64,000 nt of DNA from Phycisphaerae bacterium (GCA_030432255.1 JAUIHS010000005.1:143870-207869); one strand, 5' to 3'. Shown: positions 1 through 9,683, counted from the first letter of the stretch. Made by a program: numbers and translations. Notes: generated by a model not told the origin, from the letters alone.

Positions 1-987
1 TATTTTTCCTCCCTGATGGCCATCCTCTATTACCTCGGCATCATGGATCGCGTGATCGCCGCGCTCGCATGGATCCTCCGACGCACACTGCGCGTGACCG
101 GCGCCGAGGCGCTCGCCATGGCCGCCAATGTCTTTGTGGGTCAGACCGAAGCGCCGCTCACCGTGAAGCCCCTCATCGAGAAGATGACGCGCGCACAACT
201 CATGACGCTCATGGTCGGCGGCTTCGCCACCATCGCCGGCTCCGTGCTGGCCGCCTACGTCAGCATGCTCGCCGGTGCCGACGAAGACCGCGCCATCACG
301 CTCACCATGCACCTCATCGCCGCCAGCATCGCATCGGCACCAGCAGCGTTCGTCATGGCACGCATCCTCGTCCCCGAAACCGAAACACCTCCCCCCGAGC
401 ACGCCTCCGACATCCGTGTCGATCGCAAGGCCGATCACACCAACGTGCTCGACGCGGCGGCCTCCGGCGCCATCGTCGGTCTGAAACTCGCGCTGAACAT
501 CGGCGCCATGCTGATTGCCTTCGTGGGTCTGATCGCGCTGGCGAACTGGGGCCTCGATGCGCTCACCCTGCCACTGCATCGCATGGAGTTGATGAGCGCT
601 GACCAGTCGCTCTCGATCGAGGGCATCCTCGGATGGATCTTCGCACCCCTGGCATGGACCATGGGAGTTCCGTGGGACGAGGCGGGCATCGTCGGCTCTC
701 TGATGGGCCAGAAGATCACGGTGACCGAGTTCATCGCCTATCAGAACCTGGCGCCACACATGACGGGTGACGGTGGCGCCGTCCTTCTCTCAGAGCGATC
801 ACAGACGATCTGCGCCTTCGCCCTCTGCGGCTTCGCCAACCTGCCCTCCATCGCCATCCAGATCGGCGGCCTCTCCGCACTGGCCCCCGGTCGGCGCCAG
901 GACTTCGCACGCCTCGCCTTCAAGGCCATGATCGGCGGCGCCTTCGCAAGCTGGATGACCGCCTGCATCGCGGGAATCTTCGTGTAA
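1..987 (+). CDS. Concentrative nucleoside transporter (CNT/NupC family), 3' part
   Basis: Secondary transporter that imports nucleosides with Na+ or H+ across the inner membrane. The reading frame is already open at base 1 (YFSSLMAILYYLGIMD), which matches the conserved FSxLxxxLYYLGxM stretch in the middle of CNT proteins, so the ATG at 16 is internal and the 5' part lies outside the window. The family signature EALAMAANVFVGQTEAPL follows, then further hydrophobic segments and the conserved GFANLPSIAIQIGG region near the end. 328 residues are visible; full CNT proteins have about 400-450. No other transport gene is adjacent. The family is clear; the exact nucleoside and the coupling ion cannot be read from the sequence. 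Confidence 0.9.
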   Translation, partial: YFSSLMAILYYLGIMDRVIAALAWILRRTLRVTGAEALAMAANVFVGQTEAPLTVKPLIEKMTRAQLMTLMVGGFATIAGSVLAAYVSMLAGADEDRAITLTMHLIAASIASAPAAFVMARILVPETETPPPEHASDIRVDRKADHTNVLDAAASGAIVGLKLALNIGAMLIAFVGLIALANWGLDALTLPLHRMELMSADQSLSIEGILGWIFAPLAWTMGVPWDEAGIVGSLMGQKITVTEFIAYQNLAPHMTGDGGAVLLSERSQTICAFALCGFANLPSIAIQIGGLSALAPGRRQDFARLAFKAMIGGAFASWMTACIAGIFV

Positions 988-1063
988 GCCTCTGGCAACC
1001 CGACATCGGGCACAACGGAGCAGAAGCTCATCAATCTCACGCCGAAGGCGCTCAACCCCGATT

Positions 1064-1098
1064 GCCGGATGCCGGATGCCGGATGCCCAATGCCGAAC
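1064..1098. repeat. Imperfect heptamer tandem repeat (GCCGGAT)
   Basis: Five consecutive 7-base units: three exact GCCGGAT copies (1064-1084), then GCCCAAT and GCCGAAC. The run ends exactly at the rtcB stop codon, between two convergent genes. A related heptamer run lies at 26761-26790. No function is evident. Confidence 0.6.
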
Positions 1099-2481
1099 CT
1101 ACCCGCCCTCCGGCGCCATCTTCACGATCCGGGGCATGAAGCGCGCGAGCGGGTCGATGAGGTCCGCCTGGGCAGCGATCACTTCGTCGATGTTCTTGTA
1201 CGCATGCGGTGACTCGTCCAGCCCGGCCGAGAGCAGCGTGACACCCCGCTCCTCGAGGTGCGCCTTGAGGTGACTCCACCGGATCGTTGACTTCGCCTTC
1301 TTGCGCGACAGGCGACGTCCCGCGCCGTGCGACGCCGAATCCAGACCCGTCGAACTGCCCCGGCCCCGAACCAGGTACCCCGGGTCCGCCATGGACCCCG
1401 GGATGAAGCCGAGAACGCCCTCGCCCGCGGGCGTCGCTCCCTTGCGATGCACGATCACATCGCGCCCGTCATGCTGCTCACGCCACGCAAAATTGTGGTG
1501 GTTCTCCACCTGCAGCAGAGTCGCACCTCCGACGGCGCCAGTGATGCTCTCATGGATCACGTGATGGTTGGCAGAGGCAAATCGCCCCATCAGTTCCATG
1601 GCTTCCCAGTACTCGGCACCGTCGTCGTCCATGGACAGCCACGCCAGGTGTCGAAGTTCCTTCGGCAACCCCGGGTGCCGATCCATCGCGAGGTTCGAGT
1701 AATGGGTAGCAACGGTTGAACCCGGGCCGCGGGAACCGGAGTGTGACAGCAACGCCAGATACGTCCCCGGCGGGACACCCAGGTCATTCTCACCGAACTC
1801 CATTTCTCCGAACTCAACGAAGTGGTTCCCCGAACCACTCGTACCCAACTGACGCCACGCCTTGTCCTTCACCTGCGCGGTCACCGGCGTCACGCTCCAG
1901 TCCTCGTCCATCACTTCGTGCCACGGACCGCCATCCGTCCACTGGGCGCCGACACCGAAGCGCGTGTTGTCCTCCAGCACCCGCTTCAGATCATCCGCCA
2001 TGACAGCCATGCGACCCGACGGGATGTCCAACACCGTCAGCATCACGCGGCACGCAATATCAACACCCACCGCGTACGGAATGACGGCGTTGTCCGTCGC
2101 CAGCACGCCGCCAATCGGAAGGCCGTAGCCAACGTGCGCATCAGGCATGAGCGCCGCGCCCACCGAAATCGGAAGCCGACACGCATGGCGCATCTGTTCG
2201 TGCGCCTTGGGATCAATCTCGTCGCCCCACACCGCGTAATCCAGATCCTCACGCAACGCCACCGGAGCCGGACGGCTGATCAACGCCGCGGCCACATCCC
2301 CGAAGATCGGATCCTGCGTGTAGTCGTCAGGGTTGTTCAGCAACCGCTTGATCGCCTGGCGGACTTCGTTCTTCTTCCAGCCATCGGAATAGGCCGCTTC
2401 GCACGCGGCGAGAGCGGCCTTGATCGCGGGTCCCTGCCCCATACCCAGGTTGACCAGTTCACGTCCCTTCATGGTGGACAC
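1099..2481 (-). CDS. rtcB: RtcB-family RNA ligase
   Basis: RtcB enzymes join RNA 2',3'-cyclic phosphate (or 3'-phosphate) and 5'-OH ends using GTP and Mn2+, in tRNA splicing or RNA repair. Family motifs appear in order over 460 residues: MPDAHVGYGLPIGGV (112-126), GVDIACR (139-145) with the metal-binding Asp/Cys pair, GSGNHFVE (217-224), SHSGSRG (246-252), the HHNFA segment (about 328-332), HRKGATPA (345-352), IPGSMA (360-365) and SHGAGR (384-389), whose His is the residue that becomes guanylylated. Length is normal for the compact bacterial form. No archease or rtcA/rtcR gene is adjacent, so RNA repair is inferred from the family only. It converges with the upstream transporter gene. Confidence 0.93.
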   Translation of the reverse strand: MSTMKGRELVNLGMGQGPAIKAALAACEAAYSDGWKKNEVRQAIKRLLNNPDDYTQDPIFGDVAAALISRPAPVALREDLDYAVWGDEIDPKAHEQMRHACRLPISVGAALMPDAHVGYGLPIGGVLATDNAVIPYAVGVDIACRVMLTVLDIPSGRMAVMADDLKRVLEDNTRFGVGAQWTDGGPWHEVMDEDWSVTPVTAQVKDKAWRQLGTSGSGNHFVEFGEMEFGENDLGVPPGTYLALLSHSGSRGPGSTVATHYSNLAMDRHPGLPKELRHLAWLSMDDDGAEYWEAMELMGRFASANHHVIHESITGAVGGATLLQVENHHNFAWREQHDGRDVIVHRKGATPAGEGVLGFIPGSMADPGYLVRGRGSSTGLDSASHGAGRRLSRKKAKSTIRWSHLKAHLEERGVTLLSAGLDESPHAYKNIDEVIAAQADLIDPLARFMPRIVKMAPEGG

Positions 2482-2514
2482 TGTAGCGTCACACCGGGAG
2501 CGAGAACGTGCGGT

Positions 2515-3363
2515 TCACTCCAATTCCCGTACTGCCACGCTCACCACGATCGTTTCGCCGGTCGCCATACCATCCACGACCGCCACAACCGTCGCCCGCT
2601 GCTTCGACAGCACGATGGACGAGTTCACCATGCGTTCCGTCGTGACCGGGAGGTCAAGCTTGGACTGTCCCGTCCCGCCATCTTCGATCCGGACTTCCCG
2701 AACAGCACCGCGCACCTGCACCTCGTGCCCGGATGCACCCCCCGGCGCCGGACCAACGGTCACCTTCAGATCCACGCCATCGCTCGCTGTGCCGATCGTG
2801 GGGTCATAGCCCAGCGTGTGCGCACCCACGACCGGCACACTCTCCTGGACAAAGCTGAACTTGGTGGTCGAGGCGAATCGCGTCGGCTGACCACTGATTG
2901 CCACCTGGCGCGCCCGGAAGAGAATATTCAGCCCACTCAGCGTCACCTGCGTCCCGATCCCCGGCGCATTCTCGCTGCCCGCTATGAAGCAGACCACGTC
3001 CACCTCGAAACGCCGGCTGTACAGCGCCTCAATCTGGTCGAGGTATGAACGGAACGCGGCGTGACTCTCCTCCGTTCCGTCAACGATGAAGATCGTGTCG
3101 AAGAGCATCGTGTCATATGACATGTCAACGGCCATCGACAGCCGATCCATCAGTTCGTTCAACACGACCTCCGGCTCATTCGCGCCGGTATCAAGCATGG
3201 CATTGAGCCCGCGGAGGTCGTACACCACCGAGTACACTTCACCCGGCTCGTCCTCGGTCCCAACCAATGACGTGGTGGCTGAGGTCATGAGCGCCATCGG
3301 AGGCGCAAACGGACCGCATGTTGCTGCGGCGAGAGAGGTCGCCGCGATGATGGGCATGATCAT
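2515..3363 (-). CDS. Exported protein of the sigma/anti-sigma operon, function unknown
   Basis: 282 residues. The N-terminus starts with a short hydrophobic stretch (MIMPIIAATSLAAATCG) that looks like a signal peptide. An AGGAG ribosome site lies seven bases before the ATG. The protein is the third gene after the ECF sigma factor and anti-sigma factor, 29 bases downstream of the latter. The C-terminal half is rich in predicted beta strands. A stretch around PTIGTASDGVDLKVT faintly recalls the beta domain of type II/III secretins (pattern PxxGTxxDGxxLxV), and the end (SSIVLSKQRATVVAVVDG) recalls secretin C-terminal strands, but no full secretin domain is visible. It could be a sensor or target of the sigma system. 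I do not recognise a specific function. Confidence 0.6.
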   Translation of the reverse strand: MIMPIIAATSLAAATCGPFAPPMALMTSATTSLVGTEDEPGEVYSVVYDLRGLNAMLDTGANEPEVVLNELMDRLSMAVDMSYDTMLFDTIFIVDGTEESHAAFRSYLDQIEALYSRRFEVDVVCFIAGSENAPGIGTQVTLSGLNILFRARQVAISGQPTRFASTTKFSFVQESVPVVGAHTLGYDPTIGTASDGVDLKVTVGPAPGGASGHEVQVRGAVREVRIEDGGTGQSKLDLPVTTERMVNSSIVLSKQRATVVAVVDGMATGETIVVSVAVRELE

Positions 3364-3392
3364 GTTGATGCTCCTTTCAGATCTTCGTTGAT

Positions 3393-4226
3393 TCAGCTCA
3401 CGGGCTCACCGGGACCGGTCGACACCGCCAGCCCGCTCTTTCGCATCCAGCCATGGAGCGATTCCCTCGCTCCCAGTTGCCGGATCACGTCTTCAAACTC
3501 ATCCCGGATGCTCTCGTCCTTCGAGAGCAGCGCCAGCCGGTCGAACGTCTCGACCAGGAATCGCTGGTCCACCGCCCACGCCCGGCACACTTCAAGTTGA
3601 TCGCGAGGCGACAGGCCGTTCAGAACCAGATCGGCCGTCCGCGCCGATGCCAGCGCCTGCCCGATCAGGCGGCACGCTCGATCACGCTCCTCACCCTGTG
3701 CGCCCTCGATCAGTTCCAGCGCGCCCGAAACGTCGCCATGCGCCAGCGACCGGCGCAACTCACCCACATCCAGAACCGCCTCCGGCGTGACCGGCGACGC
3801 CTGCCGGATCACCTCGGCTTCAGCAATCCTCGGAACACGCGACTGACCCAGGGAGATGCGGAATACTTCGACCACGCGGCCGCCTTCCGATGCCGCGGGC
3901 ACACCACCCCCGACGATCGCAGGACCCACCGGCTCCGGAACCACGGGATCACCACCGCGCCACAGCGCCACTGACACAACCGCCAGGAGCACCACCGCAG
4001 CGGCGGCCACCACAGAACGACGCACTTCATGTGTTGGCGGAGCAACTTCCGACCGCAGCGCATCCTGCAGCGCCCGGTCCATCTGCCGAACCGAATCCAG
4101 TTGCGAGCGCAAGCTGGCGGAAACTCGCAGCGCCTCACTGAGTGCAGCGGCCCTCTCGGAATCAAGGTCACCGTCGAGATAGCGTTCCAGTTCCGAGTCC
4201 GTCCAGCGTTCGTTGATACTGCTCAT
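3393..4226 (-). CDS. Anti-sigma factor (membrane-bound)
   Basis: 277 residues. The cytoplasmic N-terminus (about 1-65) is helical with the pattern WTDSELERYLDGDL seen in anti-sigma N-terminal domains, but it lacks the zinc-binding HxxxCxxC of ZAS proteins. One membrane helix follows at about 70-87 (VVAAAAVVLLAVVSVALW), then an extracytoplasmic part that is Pro-rich at first and helical later. Its start overlaps the stop of the ECF sigma gene as ATGA, so the two are probably translationally coupled and made in balanced amounts. It is expected to hold the sigma factor inactive at the membrane until an envelope signal arrives. The anti-sigma assignment rests on gene order, topology and the N-terminal pattern. 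Confidence 0.75.
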   Translation of the reverse strand: MSSINERWTDSELERYLDGDLDSERAAALSEALRVSASLRSQLDSVRQMDRALQDALRSEVAPPTHEVRRSVVAAAAVVLLAVVSVALWRGGDPVVPEPVGPAIVGGGVPAASEGGRVVEVFRISLGQSRVPRIAEAEVIRQASPVTPEAVLDVGELRRSLAHGDVSGALELIEGAQGEERDRACRLIGQALASARTADLVLNGLSPRDQLEVCRAWAVDQRFLVETFDRLALLSKDESIRDEFEDVIRQLGARESLHGWMRKSGLAVSTGPGEPVS

Positions 4227-4738
4227 GTCATCTCCCCTGCTTCCCGTCGAAGTCGCGCACGGGCGGCGTGAATGAGGGACCGCACGTTCCCCACATCACA
4301 CGCCATCACCTCCGCGATCTGCTCGTAATCCAGATCCTCGATCAGCCGAAGCACGATCGCCATGCGCTGCCGGGGCGGCAACCGATCGATCGATGCATGA
4401 ATCCGCTCCAGCCGCTCGCGCCGCTCCATATCGTCAACATCCACATGCCAGCGGGTGCACATGAACGCCCGCGCCACCACACGCCGGACACGCCGACGCA
4501 TGGAGCGCTGCTCATCCAGCCACAGACGAAGAAGCGTCCGCCGCGCGTAGCCGATGTTCCCCACCTGCTCAGGCGCCCTCGTCATCAGACGCACCACGGT
4601 CTGCTGAACCAGGTCCGCGGCATCCTCCGCGTTCCGGGTCAGGCCGACAGCAGCCGGACGCAACCGCCGAGCCAGCAATTCCCATTCACTACTGGGATTC
4701 TCATGCTCCGGTCCGTGATGCATCATCCGCTGTTCCAT
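4223..4738 (-). CDS. ECF-type RNA polymerase sigma factor
   Basis: Directs RNA polymerase to a small regulon, probably envelope or stress genes. 171 residues from the chosen ATG at 4738, the normal ECF size; the open frame extends further upstream but that part lacks family features. Region 2 is seen as LARRLRPAAVGL..DAADLVQQTVVRLM and region 4 as LPPRQRMAIVLRLIEDLDYEQIAEVM followed by the recognition helix VGNVRSLIHAARARLRR. It is first in an operon with its anti-sigma factor and an exported protein. The divergent neighbour is a secreted subtilase, which could share the promoter region and be regulated with it; that is inference. Confidence 0.88.
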   Translation of the reverse strand: MEQRMMHHGPEHENPSSEWELLARRLRPAAVGLTRNAEDAADLVQQTVVRLMTRAPEQVGNIGYARRTLLRLWLDEQRSMRRRVRRVVARAFMCTRWHVDVDDMERRERLERIHASIDRLPPRQRMAIVLRLIEDLDYEQIAEVMACDVGNVRSLIHAARARLRREAGEMT

Positions 4739-5067
4739 GGGGCCTTGCTCTCTATAGTTCAGACGCCGCCGGATTGGCAGCGTCAAAGGCCATTTCGGGA
4801 TTGGGCGACTCTCGGACCTCAAAAAACCCGAACAACCTCCTTTCCGCAGCTCGTGGATCAGCGGTTCCAGTTAATGGCCTCCCCGAACGCACGATGAATG
4901 CTTGCGTCACCCGGTCTCAGCCGCGAATCTGGAGATGTGTCCCGGGTCCCGACCGTTCGGACCCGAAGAGAGAGTGTGGATCGGATACCGCCACCTTCCG
5001 TGTCGATGATCCGTCAGGTACCCCAGAAGACCGCGCAATCCGTGCGGCCAGTGGAGGATGTACATCA
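4739..5067. other. Divergent intergenic region, sigma operon / subtilase
   Basis: 329 bases between two divergent genes, so it should carry both promoters. The only structure I can point to is a hairpin at 4943-4965 (CGGGTCC, 9-base loop, GGACCCG) in the leader of the subtilase gene. I could not identify a convincing -35/-10 pair. Confidence 0.4.
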
Positions 5068-8000
5068 ATGATCAGTGGAATGACCAAGAGCGCCCGCGTG
5101 CTGTCCGGTGCAGCGCTGCTGACCCTCGTTGCCGGCACCGCCTCAGCCCAGGTGGCATGGCGCTCCGGCGCCGAAGCCCGCATCGAGCGGATGGACCAGA
5201 ACACCGCACAGATGGCACTCGACAGCCTCGCCGCCCGCAAGCAGGCCCGGCGCGTCGTCATCCAGTTCGGCGAACCCATCACGCCCCAGCGGCGCGCCGC
5301 CCTCGAGGAAGCCGGCGTCCGCCTGCTGAGTTCGCTCGGCAACCATGCCTACTTCGCCAACGTCGCTGAAGAAGCCAGGACCGACCGTGCGATGAACGCG
5401 GCGACCGTGATCTCGGTCCGTGCCATCGAGCGTCAGTGGAAGCTGCACCGCGCCTACGAGGCGGGCGATATTCCGCCCTTCGCGATCGTCGATGCAGCCG
5501 GCGACTCGGGCGACGGCTCCGATCCGATCGTGGCGGCGTACGTCATGTTCCATCGCGATGTCGACCTCGCGGTCGCAGAGCGCCTCGTCGCCGGCTACGA
5601 CGCATTCGTCCGCGACTCCCTTGAGACGGCCAACAGCCTGGTGATCGAACTCCCGGCCAGTCAGATCAAGTCACTGGCGGAGGATGACTCGGTCCAGTGG
5701 CTGGAGCCCCCGCTTCCGAAGTGGGACTCGATGAACGACAGCAACCGCTCCCTCGTCCAGGCAGACACGCTGCACACGGCCCCGTACAACCTCAACGGCT
5801 TTGGCATCAAGGTCATGGTGTATGACGGCGGCACGGTCCTGAGTTCCCACGAGGACTTCCAGGATCTGCTCCAGGGCAACCGCGCGATCGTCCGTGACTC
5901 CGCCGGACTGAGCACACACGCGACCCACGTGGCCGGCACCATCGCCGGTGACGGGTCCGCATCCGGCGGCACCTACAAGGGCATGGCTCCGGCCGCCCGC
6001 GTCGAGAGCTACGGGTTCGAGTACTCCGGCTCCGACGTCTTCCTCTACCAGAACCCCGGTGACCTTGAGTCCGACTACAACGAGGCCATCAATACCTACA
6101 ACTGCGATATCTCCAACAACTCCATCGGCAGCAACATCGCACAGAACTTCTTTGACTGCGCCTACGAAGGTGATTACGGCGTCTGCTCCACCGTCATCGA
6201 CTCCATCGTCGGTGGCTCTCTCGGAGACCCCTTCCGAATCGTCTGGGCCGGTGGCAACGAACGCGGCAACGGGCGCTGCGGTACCGGTTTCGAAACCGTG
6301 CCCCCACCCTCGACCGCCAAGAACCACTGCTCAGTGGGTGCGCTCAACTCGAACGATGATTCCATCACGTCCTTTACCAGTTGGGGCCCCACCGACGACG
6401 GTCGCATGAAGCCCGACGTCTCCGCGCCCGGTTGCCAGTCCAACGATGACGGCGGCGTCACCTCCGCATCCACCAGCGGCGGCTACACAACCTTCTGTGG
6501 CACGTCGATGGCCTCCCCCACCGTCTGCGGCATCGGCACCCTGCTGCTCCAGGATTTCCGGGCTCAGTTCCCCGGTCAGCCCGACTTCCGCAACTCCACG
6601 CTGCGGGCGCTGCTGGCGCACAACGCCGCGGACATCGATGACTTCGGTCCGGACTACCGCACGGGCTACGGCTCGGTGCGTGCCCATGACACCGTCGACT
6701 TCCTCCGCACCGGTAACTTCCTCGAAGCCGCCGTCGGACAGGGTGGCGCGTTCGTCGCCGCCGTGACCGTGGACCCCGGTGACCCCGAACTCAAGATCAC
6801 CATCGCCTGGGATGATGTTCCCGGTGTTCCCAACACCTCACCCGCGCTCGTCAACGACCTCGACCTCGTCGTCCGCGACCCGCTCGGCACCCAGCATCAC
6901 GTCTGGACGCTCAACCCGGGCAGCCCGGACGACCCCGCAGTCCGCACCCAGGCCAACCACCTCGACAACATCGAGCAGGTCTTCGTCTCCAGCCCGATGG
7001 CCGGTGAATGGTCCGTCGAGATCGTCGGCTTCGATGTCCCCGAAGGCCCCCAGTCCTTCTCGGTGACGTCAAGCGGTGCACTGACCGCCATGAGCATCGC
7101 CCTCGACTCCGCCCTGCCGACCCTCGTCGCACCGGGCGATCCCACCACGCTCACCGTCAGCATCGATACGCTCAACCAGTCCGTGGTCGGCGGGTCCGAG
7201 ACCTTCTCCTACCGCTTCGACGGCGGAGCCTTCACCACCGTGGCCCTTACGCCCCTCGGCGGTGGCGAGTATGAAGCCACGCTCCCCGCGGCGAACTGCG
7301 ACGATACCCCCGAGTTCTACTTCTCGGCCTCCGGTTCGGTCACAGGTGCCGCGACCGATCCCCCTGGCGCTCCAGCGAGCACCTACGGCTTGACCGTCGG
7401 CGAAGAGACGGTCGCCTTCGAGGATGACATGGAAGCTGACAACGGCTGGACCCTCGGTGTCGCCGGCGACGATGCCACCACCGGCGTCTGGACCCGAGTT
7501 GATCCCAACGGCACCACCGCCCAGCCCGAAGATGACCACACGTCCGGCATGGCCTTCGATTGCTATGTGACGGGTCAGGGTTCCATCGGCGGTGGCGTCG
7601 GTGAGAACGACGTCGACGGTGGCTCCACCACGCTCGTCACTCCGGTCATCGACCTCAGCGGCGGCGACGCCACCATCAGCTACTGGCGCTGGTACTCCAA
7701 CAACGCCGGTGCCAGCCCCGGTGCGGACACCTTCGTGATTGACATCTCCAACAATGGCGGGGGATCCTGGACCAACGTCGAGACGCTTGGCCCGACGGGC
7801 CCGGACACCATCGGCGGCTGGAACTTCCACAGCTTCACCGTCTCCGATTTCGTCGCACCCACCGGAAACGTCCAGATGCGCTTCATCGCTTCCGACCTTG
7901 CCGATGGCTCCATCGTTGAGGCGGCGATCGACGACTTCTTCGTCAGCAGCGTGGACTGCACGCCCGTCGTCCCGACGTGCATCGCGGATGTCGACAGCAG

Positions 8001-8154
8001 CGGCACGGTGGACTTCGACGACCTGAACGTCATCCTCGCCAACTGGGCCGCCTCCGGCGCCACGTTCGCACAGGGTGATGTGACCGGCGACGGGAACGTC
8101 AACTTCGACGACCTGAACGCCCTGCTCCTCGAGTGGGGAATGCTCTGCAACTGA
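5068..8154 (+). CDS. Secreted subtilisin-like serine protease with dockerin-like C-terminal tail
   Basis: Exported peptidase of family S8. The open frame begins further upstream, but GGAGG at 5053-5057 and the signal peptide (SARVLSGAALLTLVAGTASA) support the ATG at 5068; 1028 residues. The catalytic triad is Asp253 (MVYDGG), His284 (HATHVAGT) and Ser480 (GTSMASP), with oxyanion Asn397 (WAGGNE). An N-terminal prodomain-like part covers about 30-230. After the protease domain come beta domains: one with FxVTVDPGDPELKITIAWDD (about 555-680), one Ig-like, and a jelly-roll-like module around 790-965. The last 55 residues hold two calcium-loop-like dockerin repeats (DVDSSGTVDFDDLNVILANW; DVTGDGNVNFDDLNALLLEW). 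It probably degrades external protein. The tail likely serves attachment or sorting, but no cohesin is visible here. Confidence 0.9.
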   Translation: MISGMTKSARVLSGAALLTLVAGTASAQVAWRSGAEARIERMDQNTAQMALDSLAARKQARRVVIQFGEPITPQRRAALEEAGVRLLSSLGNHAYFANVAEEARTDRAMNAATVISVRAIERQWKLHRAYEAGDIPPFAIVDAAGDSGDGSDPIVAAYVMFHRDVDLAVAERLVAGYDAFVRDSLETANSLVIELPASQIKSLAEDDSVQWLEPPLPKWDSMNDSNRSLVQADTLHTAPYNLNGFGIKVMVYDGGTVLSSHEDFQDLLQGNRAIVRDSAGLSTHATHVAGTIAGDGSASGGTYKGMAPAARVESYGFEYSGSDVFLYQNPGDLESDYNEAINTYNCDISNNSIGSNIAQNFFDCAYEGDYGVCSTVIDSIVGGSLGDPFRIVWAGGNERGNGRCGTGFETVPPPSTAKNHCSVGALNSNDDSITSFTSWGPTDDGRMKPDVSAPGCQSNDDGGVTSASTSGGYTTFCGTSMASPTVCGIGTLLLQDFRAQFPGQPDFRNSTLRALLAHNAADIDDFGPDYRTGYGSVRAHDTVDFLRTGNFLEAAVGQGGAFVAAVTVDPGDPELKITIAWDDVPGVPNTSPALVNDLDLVVRDPLGTQHHVWTLNPGSPDDPAVRTQANHLDNIEQVFVSSPMAGEWSVEIVGFDVPEGPQSFSVTSSGALTAMSIALDSALPTLVAPGDPTTLTVSIDTLNQSVVGGSETFSYRFDGGAFTTVALTPLGGGEYEATLPAANCDDTPEFYFSASGSVTGAATDPPGAPASTYGLTVGEETVAFEDDMEADNGWTLGVAGDDATTGVWTRVDPNGTTAQPEDDHTSGMAFDCYVTGQGSIGGGVGENDVDGGSTTLVTPVIDLSGGDATISYWRWYSNNAGASPGADTFVIDISNNGGGSWTNVETLGPTGPDTIGGWNFHSFTVSDFVAPTGNVQMRFIASDLADGSIVEAAIDDFFVSSVDCTPVVPTCIADVDSSGTVDFDDLNVILANWAASGATFAQGDVTGDGNVNFDDLNALLLEWGMLCN

Positions 8155-8187
8155 TATCCAGAGTTCATCCATCACACGGATCTTCAG

Positions 8188-8224
8188 GGAGCCGGCCTCA
8201 CAGAGGTCGGCTCCTTTTCTTTTC
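8188..8224 (+). terminator. Rho-independent terminator of the subtilase gene
   Basis: A 12-bp stem (GGAGCCGGCCTC / GAGGTCGGCTCC, one G-U pair) with a 3-base loop, followed by TTTTCTTTTC, 33 bases after the stop codon. It separates the protease gene from metK. Confidence 0.9.
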
Positions 8225-8510
8225 GGGCTCCTCACATGTGCGTGCCCCCTCCCGGGATGGGGCGGGCCTGCGCCGCCTGCTGGTGACCCTGACACGCAGA
8301 AAACCGGCTCCCCGCCACCCGATCGACGTGAATCAGGTCGATATCACTCGCATGCCGGCATCTTTGCGCCTGCATCCATGCACATCCGGCGACCCGCGTG
8401 GCGGTGGCCTTGTCGGGCCGCGTGTGGTCATCTACACTCGTGCATTCGCCTCCTTTCATTCGTCCATCCGGATGAATGGAAGATTGCTCTGACCACGGAG
8501 ATCCCATCCA
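8225..8510 (+). other. metK leader region with hairpin
   Basis: 286 bases between the terminator and metK. A 9-bp hairpin at 8457-8478 (CATTCGTCC, loop ATCC, GGATGAATG) lies 18 bases before the ribosome site GGAG (8497-8500). I looked for a SAM-type riboswitch core and did not recognise one. The promoter was not identified. Confidence 0.4.
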
Positions 8511-9683
8511 ATGTCCTACCTTTTCACTTCCGAATCCGTCTCCATGGGCCACCCCGACAAGGTCGCGGATCAGATTTCCGACGCCGTACTGGATGCCATG
8601 CTCGCCGAGGACCCGGACAGCCGTGTCGCCTGCGAGTGCCTGGTCTCAACGGGAATGGCCGTGATCTCCGGTGAGGTCACCACCAAGGCGTATGTCGAAA
8701 TCTCCGACCTCGTTCGTGAGACCATCCGACGCATCGGCTACACCGATGCCCACATGCGCTTCGATGACGAGTCCTGCGCCGTGCTGGTCAGCCTCAAGCA
8801 GCAGTCCCCGGACATCGCCGCTGGGGTCGACCGCGAAGGCGCCGGTGACCAGGGCATGATGTTCGGATTCGCCTGCCGCGAGACGGAGGAACTCGACCCC
8901 GGCACCTTCATGCCGCTCCCGATTCACCTCTCGCACCGACTCGTCGAGCGCCAGGCCGAAGTGCGCCGCTCCGAGCAGATCGCCGCACTCCGCCCGGACG
9001 CCAAGAGCCAGGTCACCGTCGAGTACGACGACAACAACGTCCCGCAGCGCGTCACCGCCGTCGTCCTCTCGACGCAGCACGGCCCCCAGTGGTCGTCGAG
9101 CGATGAACAGGCCAAGCTGCGCGATCTCGTTCGGCAGGACATCATCAAGCCCACCCTCGGTGACCGCTGGTGGAACGACGACATCCAGGTCCACATCAAT
9201 CCCACCGGTATCTTCGAGATCGGAGGACCTCACGGTGACGTCGGGCTCACCGGACGCAAGATCATCGTCGACACCTACGGCGGCCGAGGCCGCCACGGTG
9301 GAGGTGCCTTCTCCGGCAAGGACCCGACCAAGGTCGACCGTTCCGCCGCCTACATGGCGCGCTACATCGCCAAGAATGTCGTCGCCGCCGAACTCGCTGA
9401 CATCTGCGAGGTGCAGCTCAGCTACGCCATCGGTGTCGCCGAACCCGTCAGCATCAACGTCGACTGCAACGGGACCCACAAGGCAGACGAGGACAAGATC
9501 GCGGCAGCCATCAGGGACATCTTCGAACTGACGCCACGTGGCATCATCGAAGCCCTCGGACTGCGCAAGCCGATCTTCTCCGCCACCGCAACACACGGCC
9601 ATTTCGGTCGCACACCTGAGGGCGACCACTTCACCTGGGAGCGGCTCGACAAGGTCGATGCCCTCCGCAACGCGGTGAGTTGA
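8511..9683 (+). CDS. metK: S-adenosylmethionine synthetase
   Basis: Makes S-adenosylmethionine from methionine and ATP; a cytoplasmic tetramer. 390 residues, normal for MetK. Signatures: [12 protein letters not shown] at about 13-24 (ATP/Mg2+), the [12 protein letters not shown] hexapeptide region near 115, and the P-loop-like [20 protein letters not shown] near 255-275. The start has a GGAG ribosome site ten bases upstream. The following lipoprotein gene begins three bases after the stop, so the two may be co-transcribed, although no functional link is evident. Confidence 0.97.
   Translation: MSYLFTSESVSMGHPDKVADQISDAVLDAMLAEDPDSRVACECLVSTGMAVISGEVTTKAYVEISDLVRETIRRIGYTDAHMRFDDESCAVLVSLKQQSPDIAAGVDREGAGDQGMMFGFACRETEELDPGTFMPLPIHLSHRLVERQAEVRRSEQIAALRPDAKSQVTVEYDDNNVPQRVTAVVLSTQHGPQWSSSDEQAKLRDLVRQDIIKPTLGDRWWNDDIQVHINPTGIFEIGGPHGDVGLTGRKIIVDTYGGRGRHGGGAFSGKDPTKVDRSAAYMARYIAKNVVAAELADICEVQLSYAIGVAEPVSINVDCNGTHKADEDKIAAAIRDIFELTPRGIIEALGLRKPIFSATATHGHFGRTPEGDHFTWERLDKVDALRNAVS

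Noticed and set aside
1822..3048. 408-codon plus-strand open frame across rtcB and the next gene
   Set aside because: Spans two genes on the other strand and has His/Arg-rich composition typical of antisense frames.
2515..3363. Secretin (GspD-like) protein
   Set aside because: Only short strand motifs are similar; the protein is too short and lacks N-domains and the full secretin core.
4774..5067. N-terminal extension of the subtilase to the ATG at 4774
   Set aside because: The added residues have no export features, and a good ribosome site and signal peptide support 5068.
8225..8510. SAM riboswitch in front of metK
   Set aside because: No recognisable SAM-I, SAM-II or SAM-IV core; only a simple hairpin.
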